DNA from: Hyphomonas sp. L-53-1-40
GTDB lineage: Bacteria; Pseudomonadota; Alphaproteobacteria; Caulobacterales; Hyphomonadaceae
Direction: 5' to 3'
Assembly: GCF_000682775.1 (NCBI RefSeq)
Contig: NZ_AWFI01000019.1
Location: 89,411-153,410 of the forward strand
Length of the DNA: 64,000 nucleotides
Positions 7,685 to 16,445 of the stretch are shown one piece after another. The position numbers were made by a program, and so were the translations under genes. How positions within the stretch are numbered: the stretch's first letter is position 1; each line of letters begins with the position of its first letter. The notes beneath the pieces are model-generated. The model was not told the DNA's origin and ran no database searches. It saw only the letters and a program-made list of their open reading frames with translations.

Positions 7685-8866
7685 ATGGCAGACGATCGTC
7701 GCCAATTTGATCTGCAACGCCTTCGGGACCTGGGACTGGATCTGGATTCCAGTCAGGATGAGGCTGAACTCAAAAGTACGTGCCCCCTGACCCGGGACTG
7801 TATTGAGGCTGGCGACAACAGCCTCACACTGAACCAGCTGACGGAGAAATTCCATTGCGCCAATTGTGGACAATCGGGTTCGTTCCGGGAGCTTGTTCGC
7901 GCGCTTGAAAGCGGCGAGCTGACCCAGGAAGCCCGAGCGCCCGCCATCATGGATGCTGAATTCTCAGAAGCGCCGATCCGGGCAACCCACGCGGTCGTTC
8001 GCGCCGAGCCGAGAGTGATGCAATTGGGGGAGGGGCAGCGGGTCCGGTCCGACGCCGAATTACGACTGGAGCGCAAACAAGCCCGCAAGGCGGCGCGTCA
8101 GGGTCGTCACACAGGCGAGAAGATCATCATCACATTGCTGGCCCTTGTCTTTCTCGGGGCAGGCCTGGCGGCAGCGGGCCTCTCCGGTTTCGCGAACTAT
8201 CAAGCCTTTTCCAGATCCGTTGCAGACCCGCTTCAGTCGGGCGTCTGGGGATGGACCGGCGTGATCGCGGCGATCATTTCATTCGGTGGCTTCACTTTCT
8301 TCTATTGGCATTCGGCCAACCACCGAATGAAAGAGGGTGTGCGTGCCTTGCTGTTTGCCCTTGCTGGAGGGGGCACTTCTATCGTTGGCACGCAAATGTA
8401 CATCGCCGCCAACAATCAGGCCGCCGAGGCAGAGCTTGTCCGGGCTGGTTCAAACCGGGACGTACTCACCACCCAAATCGCTGACTGGCGGCGCCAGTTG
8501 GAAGGCATCCCTCCAGAAACCCGATCAGTCGATGGATTGGAGGCCTATATAGAAGAGGTCGAGCGGGTTGGGCGGACGCACCAGAAGCCGTACCGAGATG
8601 CACAGAATGAACTCGGACTGGCGCGCCGGCGCGATGACCTGCTGGCTCGAATTGAGACCGCAAATGCGGAACTGCTGGGCACGGGCTCGGGAGACATTCT
8701 CGTTGAAGCGCAGACCCGCACATCGATTCCGGGCTGGTTCTTCGCGCTCATGCTTGAACTTTTTTCCAGTCAGGGCACGTCGATCGGTCTGGTCGCGCTT
8801 TTGATCCTGTATGGCAGGTCGCAAGTAAACGCCGAACCTGAAAGCGTTAACCAAGACATTTCCTGA
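7685..8866 (+). CDS. Membrane protein with an N-terminal DnaG-like zinc ribbon
   Basis: A 393-residue protein of unknown function. Residues 30-75 hold CPLTRDC followed about 20 residues later by FHCANCGQSGSFRELV. This resembles the CHC2 zinc finger of primases, where CPFH is followed by YHCFGCG, although here the second ligand would be a cysteine. Then come a basic stretch, two or three membrane segments (about 150-230), a coiled-coil region with a conserved-looking acidic/arginine pattern, and a last hydrophobic segment near 365. The start at 7685 is set by GGGAGG. No phage or replication gene is next to it. Confidence 0.7.
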   Translation: MADDRRQFDLQRLRDLGLDLDSSQDEAELKSTCPLTRDCIEAGDNSLTLNQLTEKFHCANCGQSGSFRELVRALESGELTQEARAPAIMDAEFSEAPIRATHAVVRAEPRVMQLGEGQRVRSDAELRLERKQARKAARQGRHTGEKIIITLLALVFLGAGLAAAGLSGFANYQAFSRSVADPLQSGVWGWTGVIAAIISFGGFTFFYWHSANHRMKEGVRALLFALAGGGTSIVGTQMYIAANNQAAEAELVRAGSNRDVLTTQIADWRRQLEGIPPETRSVDGLEAYIEEVERVGRTHQKPYRDAQNELGLARRRDDLLARIETANAELLGTGSGDILVEAQTRTSIPGWFFALMLELFSSQGTSIGLVALLILYGRSQVNAEPESVNQDIS

Positions 8867-8894
8867 AAAATGAACTCTTCTGCGTGTCACGCAT

Positions 8895-8967
8895 AGAACT
8901 ATTGAAGCAACGACATGGTGCTTCTCCATCTGAACTAAACCGGCACAGAATGTGCCGGTTTTTTTCT
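8895..8967 (+). ncRNA. Candidate small RNA with terminator
   Basis: Two hairpins stand in tandem in a gene-free stretch. The first has a perfect 6-bp stem (GAAGCA at 8904-8909 with TGCTTC at 8919-8924). Then comes a single-stranded TCCATCTGAACTA, and then a strong terminator. No open frame fills the stretch. It could be an independent sRNA or the 3' end of the 7685 transcript. No promoter was recognised. Confidence 0.4.
8937..8967 (+). terminator. Strong intrinsic terminator
   Basis: The stem ACCGGCAC/GTGCCGGT with loop AGAAT is followed by seven T. It ends the 7685 gene transcript or the candidate sRNA. Confidence 0.9.
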
Positions 8968-9147
8968 GTCTTGCGGAGCATTTACTACGTTTCTGGCCTG
9001 CGACTTGCGAAAGCTGGTCGTACCGGCGCTCTTCATTCTCTTGCAGGAAGTTCAGAGCAAAGGTGCAGTTGTTACGTAGCGTGATCTGGTGATTGAGAGC
9101 GAATTCTCTGTTTACCATGATACGCGTCCACGGGTTAGAGTAAGTCC

Positions 9148-9696
9148 ATGAATCTGTTCTTCAGGTTTCTTCGCATTTTCCTTCCGGCTTTCTTCACGAA
9201 AAAGCGGACCGGACTGATGGATGTTCATACAGTCCGCTCCTCCGTCTGGATAGGTGACCAGGACCCGTTGGGTCACATGACCAATTCGCGCTATTCCTCG
9301 TTCACCGATCTCGGCACGATGAACTATATGGGCCGTACCGGTGCGCTGATGACGTATCGCAAGCGCGGCTGGAGTCCGATCATCCAGCACGAGTCCATCA
9401 CCTTCTATCGGATGATGAAATTCCCGCAGAAATTCGAACTGACGACGCAACTGGTTGGGTGGGCTGACTGCTATATTTGTTTCCGTCATCAGTTTCACAG
9501 CAAGGGCAAGCTGATTGCGGAGAGCCGCATGGTGGCGCGGCTGGTGGGGCGAGGTCGGAAAAAGGTGGACACGCAAATGGCGCTCGAAGCAATGGGGCTC
9601 AACCTCGAAAGCCCGCAGCTGAGCCAGCGCTATCTTGACGCGATCGCAGACTTGCAGGCGAAAGACGCTGCGCGGAACGCGGAAAGAAGCACCTAG
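9148..9696 (+). CDS. THEM6-type hotdog-fold thioesterase
   Basis: A 182-residue protein with a hydrophobic N-terminus (NLFFRFLRIFLPAFF) that may anchor it to the membrane. After it comes a hotdog-fold domain: DQDPLGHMTNSRY near residue 37, then the central helix and the EFELTTQL-like strand with a conserved aspartate. The pattern D-x-x-x-x-HM-x-N resembles 4-hydroxybenzoyl-CoA thioesterase relatives and animal THEM6. The substrate is unknown. It is convergent with the cytidine deaminase, and the stops share CTAG at 9693-9696. Confidence 0.75.
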   Translation: MNLFFRFLRIFLPAFFTKKRTGLMDVHTVRSSVWIGDQDPLGHMTNSRYSSFTDLGTMNYMGRTGALMTYRKRGWSPIIQHESITFYRMMKFPQKFELTTQLVGWADCYICFRHQFHSKGKLIAESRMVARLVGRGRKKVDTQMALEAMGLNLESPQLSQRYLDAIADLQAKDAARNAERST

Positions 9697-10100
9697 CGAT
9701 CAAACGAAAAGGCGTTTGGGAGCAGATCTGCCATCTTCCACTCTTTCAGGGCGGTCCCGTCCGCTGCTACCGCGTAGACGATGCAGTCCGGACCACACAA
9801 TTCGGCAATACGCTGGCGGCAGCCACCGCATGGCGAAAGGTCTCCGTCCCCGCCTATTACCAGCACGTGCGAGCAAGTCTTTCCGCCCGAAACCACCATG
9901 GCACCCAGGGCGACCGCTTCAGCGCACGTTCCTAATGGATAGGCCGCATTCTCGACATTGCAGCCCGCGAAAATCCTGCCCTGTTCATCCAAGACGGCGG
10001 CGCCAACCTTGAATTTGGAATAGGGAGCGTGGGCCTGTTCACGCGCGGCGCTCGCGGCAGCTTGAAGTCGGTCAATCAGGGAAGGGGACGGGTCGGTCAC
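9693..10100 (-). CDS. cdd: Cytidine deaminase
   Basis: Deaminates cytidine and deoxycytidine to uridine forms in pyrimidine salvage. The zinc site is complete: CAE (in GTCAEAVAL) and PCGGC near the C-terminus. The substrate motif FKVGAA and the NVENA segment are present. I chose the GTG at 10100, preceded by GAGGA at good spacing, giving 135 residues as usual for the homotetrameric type. ATG starts at 10142 or 10160 would add an unconserved N-terminus. It is divergent from a nucleoside hydrolase-ribokinase pair, forming a nucleoside salvage locus. Confidence 0.9.
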   Translation of the reverse strand: MTDPSPSLIDRLQAAASAAREQAHAPYSKFKVGAAVLDEQGRIFAGCNVENAAYPLGTCAEAVALGAMVVSGGKTCSHVLVIGGDGDLSPCGGCRQRIAELCGPDCIVYAVAADGTALKEWKMADLLPNAFSFDR

Positions 10101-10186
10101 GCAGGTATCCTCTGGCCAAGTGCGGGCTTCCTGCTTAGGCATTGTCGCCTGTCTTGTCACTTGATTGCCGAATCCTGCGAAGCGCC

Positions 10187-11110
10187 ATGTCCCGTATTCC
10201 CCTGATAATTGATTGTGATCCCGGTGTGGATGACGCCGTCATGTTGATGATGGCGCTGGCCAGTTCAGATCTGGACATACGTGCCATCACGACCGTTGCC
10301 GGCAACGTGCCGCTTCATCTGACCAGCCGGAATGCGCGCATGATGTGCGACTTGATGGACCGCAGGGAGGTCCCCGTATATGCCGGGTGCCCGCGTCCGA
10401 TGGTGCGCACGCCGGTCACTGCGGAGGATTTCCATGGTGAAAGCGGGATTGCCGGGCTTGAACCGTTTGCGCCGGAAACGCCGCTGGCCGAAGCGCATGC
10501 CGTCAACGCGCTGATCGACATGCTTCGCGCCGCCGGGCCGAAGGGCCTGTCGATCGTGATGACAGGGCCGATGACCAATCTCGCGACAGCGCTGATCATG
10601 GCGCCGGATATTGCGGAGAGTATTGACCAACTGGTCCTTATGGGCGGCGCTGACAGCGAGGGCGGCAATATCACGCCCTTTGCCGAGTTCAATGTCTTTG
10701 CAGACCCCCATGCGGCGGCTGTTGTTCTGGGGAGCGAGACGTCAGCCACAATTCTCTCTCTGGATGTGACGCATCAGGTCCGGGCGCTCGACTCCCATCT
10801 GGCTCCCTTCCGCACACTGGAGGGCGACCGGCCGCGCATCATGGTCCAGCTACTGGAAGCGGCGAACGCCCTGGAACAGAAATGGAAGGGCAAGCGCACG
10901 CCGATGCATGATCCCTCCACAATCGCATTCCTGCTTGCGCCGCATTTGTTCGAGGGCCGAAGGGCTGACGTGACGGTTGAAACAGAATCGGGCGCGCGTT
11001 TCGGACAGACCCGGCCGTCCAAACTGGAAACGGGTCGCCATACCTGGATCACCAAGGCGGATGCCGCGGGCTTCTTTTTGTTGGTGAAGGATTTGCTGGA
11101 GACATCATGA
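10187..11110 (+). CDS. Ribonucleoside hydrolase (IUNH family)
   Basis: A 307-residue hydrolase that cleaves the N-glycosidic bond of nucleosides to give ribose and a base. The calcium-binding motif DCDPGVDDA is at residues 9-17. MTGPMTNLATAL and the EFNVFADPHAA segment of the active site follow. Whether it prefers purine or pyrimidine nucleosides cannot be told. The start at 10187 is where homology begins; an upstream in-frame start at 10142 would overlap the divergent promoter. Its stop overlaps the ribokinase start by 4 bases (ATGA), so the released ribose is probably phosphorylated by the next product. Confidence 0.9.
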   Translation: MSRIPLIIDCDPGVDDAVMLMMALASSDLDIRAITTVAGNVPLHLTSRNARMMCDLMDRREVPVYAGCPRPMVRTPVTAEDFHGESGIAGLEPFAPETPLAEAHAVNALIDMLRAAGPKGLSIVMTGPMTNLATALIMAPDIAESIDQLVLMGGADSEGGNITPFAEFNVFADPHAAAVVLGSETSATILSLDVTHQVRALDSHLAPFRTLEGDRPRIMVQLLEAANALEQKWKGKRTPMHDPSTIAFLLAPHLFEGRRADVTVETESGARFGQTRPSKLETGRHTWITKADAAGFFLLVKDLLETS

Positions 11111-11943
11111 TCACGATTGTTGGATCTATCAATCTCGATATCGTCGCGACGGGCGCGAGTTTGCCTCGGCCGGGGGAAACGGTGACGGGCGCCACGCTTG
11201 CCCGCCATCCCGGCGGCAAAGGCGCGAACCAGGCTTTGGCGGCGCGCCGTCTGGGCGCGGATGTCCGTCTGGTGGGGGCTGTCGGCGCGGACGATATGGC
11301 AGAGGAAGCATTGAAGCTGTTGCAGGCCGGCAGCGTGGACCTGTCTGGAGTCCAACACGTGAATGGGGAAACAACGGGCGTCGCGCTGATCGCGGTGTCT
11401 GCCGATGGCGAGAACCAGATAGTGGTCTGCCCCGGCGCGAATGCCGTGTTGCGCCCTGCTGATGTCGAATTCGTCGAGATTGAACACATGATGGGGGTTC
11501 TGGAAGTCAGCGCAGACACGTTGCTTGCAGCAGCGCGCAAGGCCACCGGATTCGTAAGCTTGAACCTTGCTCCGGCCATGGTCGTGCCCGACGCATTGCT
11601 AGCTGAAGCGGACCTGATCAGCGTGAACGAGACCGAAGCGGCCTTTTATGGCGGGGCGTTACACCAGTTGGATGCGTATGTTGCGATCTCGCTTGGCGGT
11701 GACGGGGCAACGCTCTGGAAAGATGGCAAGCAGATCGCTCAGGCGTTACCCCCGAAAGTGAACGTGGTCGACACGGTCGGAGCCGGGGACACGTTCACCG
11801 CGGCGCTGACCGTGGCCCTGATCGAGGGCCAGTCTCCTCAGAAGGCGCTGGAGTTCGCGGTGGCTGCGGGCGCTGTTGCATGTACGAAGCCCGGCGCGCA
11901 GCCGAGTTTGCCGAAGCGTGTCGATCTCGATCCATATCTCTGA
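11107..11943 (+). CDS. rbsK: Ribokinase (PfkB family)
   Basis: Phosphorylates ribose to ribose-5-phosphate. The 278-residue protein shows both PfkB signatures: the GGKGANQALAARRLG segment near residue 37 and DTVGAGDTFTAAL near residue 220, whose aspartate is the catalytic base. It is slightly shorter than E. coli RbsK. It is translationally coupled to the nucleoside hydrolase, which supports ribose from nucleosides, not imported ribose, as the substrate; no ribose transporter is present. Confidence 0.88.
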   Translation: MITIVGSINLDIVATGASLPRPGETVTGATLARHPGGKGANQALAARRLGADVRLVGAVGADDMAEEALKLLQAGSVDLSGVQHVNGETTGVALIAVSADGENQIVVCPGANAVLRPADVEFVEIEHMMGVLEVSADTLLAAARKATGFVSLNLAPAMVVPDALLAEADLISVNETEAAFYGGALHQLDAYVAISLGGDGATLWKDGKQIAQALPPKVNVVDTVGAGDTFTAALTVALIEGQSPQKALEFAVAAGAVACTKPGAQPSLPKRVDLDPYL

Positions 11944-12030
11944 TTGGCGGGCGCAGGCGTCTTCATGCAATTGACGCATGGCCGCGCTAGGGCTTTCTGG
12001 AATTAGGTTTTGATGGTTGGAGGTTTCCCC

Positions 12031-12822
12031 ATGTTTCGATTGATTGCCGGCGCGCTCGCGGTGACGGCGCTCGCCCTTCCGGCCTCAGCCTGGGGCAAGA
12101 CCGGCCACCGCATCGTGGGGGAGGTCGCGACGACCTATCTTAGCGAACCCGCTGCAACAGCTATCGAAGACATTCTCGGACCCGAAGGTCTTGCCGAGGC
12201 TGCCGACTGGCCAGACTATATGCGTTCCAATCCAGACTCCTTCTGGCGCTCGGAAGCCAATCCCTGGCATTATGTCACGATCCCTGAAGGGCAGACCTAT
12301 GAGGAGGTGACACCTCCTGCGAACGGAGACGCCATCACGGCGCTTGCAAATTTTCGGGCCACCGTGCTCGATCCTGCCGCGTCTCTTGAGGAGCGCCAGC
12401 TGGCACTTCGGTTCATTGTGCACCTTGTCGGGGACCTCCAGCAGCCGCTCCATGCCGGCAACGGCACCGATCGGGGCGGGAACTGGGTCGATGTCGTCTT
12501 CTTCGAGGAAATGTCGAATTTGCACGAGGTCTGGGACGAGAAGCTCATTCAGTATGAAGAGCTCTCCTATACCGAATGGGCCAATTGGCTGGTTCAGAAA
12601 ATCACGCCGACTGACCTGGGCGAGTGGGGCGCGGCCACGCCCGGACAATGGGCCGATGAGAGCGCCGCCATTCGCGACACGATCTATCCGGAATCGGAAA
12701 TCCTGTCCTACGACTACGCCTATATGGCGCGGCCAATCCTGAACCAGCAGATGAGCAAGGGCGGTGTGCGCCTTGCGGCCTATCTGAACGCGATGTTCGA
12801 GCCGGTCCCGGAGACTGAATAG
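12031..12822 (+). CDS. Secreted S1/P1-type zinc nuclease
   Basis: A 263-residue protein with a signal peptide ending near ASA. The mature N-terminus would begin AWGKTGHR, where the tryptophan and histidine are zinc ligands in the S1/P1 family. Other ligands appear in EAADWPDYMR, the HYV segment, the HLVGDLQQPLHAG motif and the GNWVDVVF...NLHEVWD region. The family cleaves single-stranded DNA and RNA and acts as a 3'-nucleotidase in the periplasm or medium. The start at 12031 has TTGGAGG ahead of it. It could feed nucleosides to the salvage genes just upstream. Confidence 0.88.
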   Translation: MFRLIAGALAVTALALPASAWGKTGHRIVGEVATTYLSEPAATAIEDILGPEGLAEAADWPDYMRSNPDSFWRSEANPWHYVTIPEGQTYEEVTPPANGDAITALANFRATVLDPAASLEERQLALRFIVHLVGDLQQPLHAGNGTDRGGNWVDVVFFEEMSNLHEVWDEKLIQYEELSYTEWANWLVQKITPTDLGEWGAATPGQWADESAAIRDTIYPESEILSYDYAYMARPILNQQMSKGGVRLAAYLNAMFEPVPETE

Positions 12823-12825
12823 GGG

Positions 12826-14319
12826 TCAGGCGCTCGCGCGATTGATGCGGCGGCGCTGGACACTGGACGGGATGTTGAGGCTTTCGCGATACTTCGCGAC
12901 GGTGCGGCGGGCGATATCCACGCCATAGCCTGTCAGGATTTCGACGATCTGGTCGTCCGACAGCACATCATCAGGCTTCTCGTTCTCAATGAGATTCTTG
13001 ATCCTATGGCGGACTGCCTCGGCTGAATGTGCTTCGCCGCCACCTGTTGCAGGGATTGAGGCGGAGAAGAAGTATTTCAGTTCAAACAGCCCGCGCGGGG
13101 TCGACATGTACTTGTTCGTTGTCACGCGACTGACCGTGGATTCGTGCATCTCGATCGCGTCTGCGACCTGCTTCAGATTCAACGGCCGCAAGTGTGCGAC
13201 GCCATGCGCGAAGAAGGCGTCCTGCTGGCGGACGATTTCACTGGCGACTTTCAGGATGGTGCGGGCGCGCTGGTCGAGCGACTTGATCAGCCATGTGGCC
13301 GATGCGGCGCATTCGGAGATGAATTCCTTTTCCTTGTCGCGCATCGGCAAGGCTGTGACTTCAGCATAATAGGCCTTGTCCATCAGGACACGCGGAAGGT
13401 TTTCTGAATTCAGCTCGACGGCAAACATGCCGTTGGGCATTTCGCGTACATAAACGTCCGGTGTCACCGCGACCGATGCATCGCCGGCAAAGCTCGAACC
13501 CGGCTTCGGTGACAGCTGGCGCAACTCGGTCATCATGTCGAGCAGGTCTTCCTTGTCGACACCGCAGATATCCGCGAGGCCTTTCAGGTCATGCTTGGCA
13601 ACGAGTTGAAGATTTTTGACCATGGCTTCCATGGCAGGGTCATATCGGCCACGCTCTTGCAGTTGCAAGCCCAGACATTCCGGTATCGAGCGCGCCATCA
13701 CGCCTGTTGGATCAAAGCCCTGGCATACACCCAATACGGCCTCCACATTCGCGATGTCAGCGCCGAGCGCGGTGGCGACTTCCTCCAGATCGGCACGCAG
13801 ATATCCCGTGTCGTCGGTTTCGTCGATCAGGCGGGCCGCGATCAGTCGGTCGGCGGCTGAAAGGCCAGCCAGGTTCAGCTGCGTATGCAAATGTTCGTGA
13901 AGGGATATTTCGGAGCTTATATTGGCGGTATAGTCGAAGTCTTCCCCAGATCCGCCGCCGCTGCTGGCGGTGGACCAATCGGTTGTGGCCGATGGCCCGG
14001 AATTTCCGGCTGGCATCGCCGCATCCGAACCTGTGCCCGGTTCATAGACGTCTTCACCCGGTGCATCGAGTTGCTCGCGCGCCGCGCCGAGGCCAGATGT
14101 GTCATCCAGCGAAAGTTGTTCGCGATTTTCCGTTCTCGGGGCGTCGCTTTCCGCGCCACCTTCTTCTTCGGCCTTGTTGAGCAGGGGATTGCGTTCAATC
14201 TCCGCTTCGACGAATTCCGACAGTTCGTGGTTTGACAGTTGCAACAGCTTGATCGCCTGCTGAAGCTGCGGCGTCATTACCAGGGATTGGCCCTGGCGCA
14301 TGTCGAGTGACTGTTTCAT
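12826..14319 (-). CDS. rpoN: RNA polymerase sigma-54 factor
   Basis: A 497-residue sigma factor. The glutamine-rich region I (MTPQLQQAIKLLQLSNHEL) lies at residues 15-35, an acidic region II follows, then the core-binding domain, a helix-turn-helix and the RpoN box ARRTVAKYRE near the C-terminus. It needs an AAA+ activator; one, PspF, is encoded at 25000. The start at 14319 is where the family begins; longer in-frame starts up to 14436 lack homology. It is the last gene of the lptC-lptA-lptB-rpoN run. The usual next genes, hpf and ptsN, are not downstream. Confidence 0.96.
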   Translation of the reverse strand: MKQSLDMRQGQSLVMTPQLQQAIKLLQLSNHELSEFVEAEIERNPLLNKAEEEGGAESDAPRTENREQLSLDDTSGLGAAREQLDAPGEDVYEPGTGSDAAMPAGNSGPSATTDWSTASSGGGSGEDFDYTANISSEISLHEHLHTQLNLAGLSAADRLIAARLIDETDDTGYLRADLEEVATALGADIANVEAVLGVCQGFDPTGVMARSIPECLGLQLQERGRYDPAMEAMVKNLQLVAKHDLKGLADICGVDKEDLLDMMTELRQLSPKPGSSFAGDASVAVTPDVYVREMPNGMFAVELNSENLPRVLMDKAYYAEVTALPMRDKEKEFISECAASATWLIKSLDQRARTILKVASEIVRQQDAFFAHGVAHLRPLNLKQVADAIEMHESTVSRVTTNKYMSTPRGLFELKYFFSASIPATGGGEAHSAEAVRHRIKNLIENEKPDDVLSDDQIVEILTGYGVDIARRTVAKYRESLNIPSSVQRRRINRASA

Positions 14320-14341
14320 TCCCAAAGCCCGCGCCTTTTTC

Positions 14342-15076
14342 CTAAGCGGCGAACTGCTCACCCAGATAGACCCTGCGTACATCCTCATTGGTGAGCACGT
14401 CTTGCGGCGTACCATCAAACAGGACTTCACCTTCATACATCACATAGGCCTTGTCGACGATCTGCAAGGTTTCGCGCACTTGGTGGTCCGTGATCAGAAC
14501 ACCAAGGCCGCGCTGCTTGAGATAGCGGACAAGATCGGAAATGTCGGAAATGGCGAGCGGGTCGATACCGGTGAACGGTTCATCCAGTAGCATGAAGCTT
14601 GGACGCGATGCGAGCGCACGGGCAATTTCCACCCGGCGGCGTTCGCCCCCGGATAGCGACGTGGCTGCCTGGCCACGAAGATGTTCCACATGCAATTCGC
14701 TGAGCAGGCTATCGACCTGTGCCATACGCTTTGCCCGGTCTTTTTCGACCAGTTCCGCGACGGCCATCACATTTTCTTCCACGGTCATGCCCCGAAAGAT
14801 CGAGGCTTCCTGTGGAAGATAGCCCACGCCAAGGCGCGCGCGCTGGTACATGGGTAAACGGGTCACGTCTTCGCCATCGATGGAAATCGATCCGGAATCC
14901 GCGCCGATCAGGCCCATGATCATGTAAAAGCAGGTCGTCTTGCCGGCCCCATTGGGTCCAAGCAGGCCGACAATTTCCCCACGTTGAAGGCTCAGAGACA
15001 CATCCCGCACGACCTGTCGCTTACCAAAAGACTTGGCAATGCTGTTTACGACAAGGCCTTCGGCCGAATCCGTCAT
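14342..15076 (-). CDS. lptB: LPS export ABC transporter ATP-binding protein
   Basis: The cytoplasmic ATPase of the LptB2FGC complex, which pulls lipopolysaccharide from the inner membrane and drives it across the periplasm. In 244 residues it has the Walker A GPNGAGKTT, a Q-loop, the signature LSGGERRRVEIARAL, Walker B with FMLLDEPF, and the H-loop TDH. Its place between lptA and rpoN is the standard proteobacterial arrangement and separates it from amino-acid transporter ATPases. LptF and LptG are not in the window. Confidence 0.95.
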   Translation of the reverse strand: MTDSAEGLVVNSIAKSFGKRQVVRDVSLSLQRGEIVGLLGPNGAGKTTCFYMIMGLIGADSGSISIDGEDVTRLPMYQRARLGVGYLPQEASIFRGMTVEENVMAVAELVEKDRAKRMAQVDSLLSELHVEHLRGQAATSLSGGERRRVEIARALASRPSFMLLDEPFTGIDPLAISDISDLVRYLKQRGLGVLITDHQVRETLQIVDKAYVMYEGEVLFDGTPQDVLTNEDVRRVYLGEQFAA

Positions 15077-15174
15077 CTTTTCTGAATTCCCTCAATCTAC
15101 TGGGATATTGCCACCCGGAAACAGGCTTAACCTTACATACTTAAGATCGGCTTCACGTGCGCGCCAAAATTTTT

Positions 15175-15696
15175 TCAGTTTCCTGACTGATTGTCCGGAT
15201 CAATCACCATTCGGGTGCGTCCGTCACCCCCGTCCAGCGTTGTCCGGCGATTGCCGATCTCGACCCGTAATACGGCGCCTTCGGCCACGTCGCGCTCGCG
15301 CAACAGGGCCACATTCCCGGTCATGGTGATGATATCGCTGGCCGCATCATATACGCCGCGATCGCCCTTGGCCTTCATATCTGCCGTGATGTAGAAGACA
15401 TTGCCCTCGGCGATCATTGTCTTGACCTGGCCGAAACCGCCGCCGACGCTGGTGGATTGCGTCGTGCCAGCCGGCTTTTCCGCAAAGATCATGGTCACCG
15501 TATCCGCGCGCAAGCGGGCATCGCCCTGCTGGATATCGACATTGCCGATCAGCAGCACCTTGCGCTCGCGCTCCAGACTCTCGGTACGTTCCGAATTGAT
15601 GTAGATCGGGCCGCCTTCAGAAGAGATCTGCGCGGCGGCCGGCATTGCGAAGGCTGCCAGAGCGGTCAGCGAAACAAGAATTCTATTGAGAGCCAT
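15175..15696 (-). CDS. lptA: Periplasmic LPS-transport protein LptA (OstA-like)
   Basis: A 173-residue periplasmic bridge protein. A signal peptide (MALNRILVSLTALAAF, cleavage near AAAQ) is followed by an OstA/LptA beta-jellyroll: INSERTESLERERKVLLIGNVDIQQGD, repeated short strands, and MTGNVALLRE. It carries LPS from LptC to LptD. The start at 15696 is set by the signal peptide; the frame is open further upstream without homology. It overlaps the end of lptC by 14 bases. Confidence 0.88.
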   Translation of the reverse strand: MALNRILVSLTALAAFAMPAAAQISSEGGPIYINSERTESLERERKVLLIGNVDIQQGDARLRADTVTMIFAEKPAGTTQSTSVGGGFGQVKTMIAEGNVFYITADMKAKGDRGVYDAASDIITMTGNVALLRERDVAEGAVLRVEIGNRRTTLDGGDGRTRMVIDPDNQSGN

Positions 15697-16357
15697 CTGT
15701 CTCACCTTCAATCGTTTCATTTGTGTCTTCCGGGGCAGGGTAGAGCACCGTTTTGACATTGCCTTTGCAGATGACGCGGTTGCCATCTTCCAGAACTTCA
15801 TACGAGTCACAGCTGATATCGCCAAGAGGCCCTCTGCCTTGTAATGGCGAAAGACCTTCGACGCGCCCCTCATCGACGAACACGCGCGCGCCAGATGTCA
15901 TGAAGGTGAATCCATTGGCATCCGCGATGCGGACATCCTCATACAGTTCCAGAATTCCGGCATCACGGTCATACATCCCCGATGGTGCGCGGATTTCGCT
16001 TCCAGTCTGGTCCAACAGAACAGGATTGACGAGATCGACCAGTGTACCGGTGGTTTGGCGCCGTCGCGCCGCATCTGCCGTGATGTTGAAGCTCTGCCCG
16101 ACCGAATCCCGGCCTGAAAAACGCGGATTGAGCATGGTGACGGTTTCACCCTGTGCCACCTGGACAGGTGTCGCATCCTTCGCGATAGCGCTGCGCACAA
16201 TATATCCAAGAAACAAGCCAATCGAGATGGCCGCGCAAGCCGAAAAGGCGAGGCGTAACAGGCGCACGCCTTGAGACCGCTTGCGGGCCTGGTCCAGCGT
16301 CAATTGGCGCCGCGGAGCCCATAATGATGCCGGATCGTGATGCTTGACGGCGTCCAT
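15683..16357 (-). CDS. lptC: LPS export system protein LptC
   Basis: A 224-residue bitopic inner-membrane protein. A basic cytoplasmic stretch of about 30 residues is followed by one membrane segment (LRLAFSACAAISIGLFLGYIV, roughly 34-54) and a periplasmic domain related to LptA. It matches the DUF1239/LptC family of alphaproteobacteria in length and layout. It joins the LptBFG pump to LptA. It is first in lptC-lptA-lptB-rpoN. Confidence 0.86.
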   Translation of the reverse strand: MDAVKHHDPASLWAPRRQLTLDQARKRSQGVRLLRLAFSACAAISIGLFLGYIVRSAIAKDATPVQVAQGETVTMLNPRFSGRDSVGQSFNITADAARRRQTTGTLVDLVNPVLLDQTGSEIRAPSGMYDRDAGILELYEDVRIADANGFTFMTSGARVFVDEGRVEGLSPLQGRGPLGDISCDSYEVLEDGNRVICKGNVKTVLYPAPEDTNETIEGETDGSQ

Positions 16358-16445
16358 GGATACGCGGTTGCCTGTTTTCTTAACTACAGTAATCGTTTAG
16401 CGGCCCATGCTCCGAAACAAAAGCGGCGAAGGCATGACGACTATG

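Noticed and set aside
7685..8866. A prophage remnant based on the primase-like finger
   Set aside because: No integrase, capsid, terminase or attachment repeat is near, and the gene has membrane segments.
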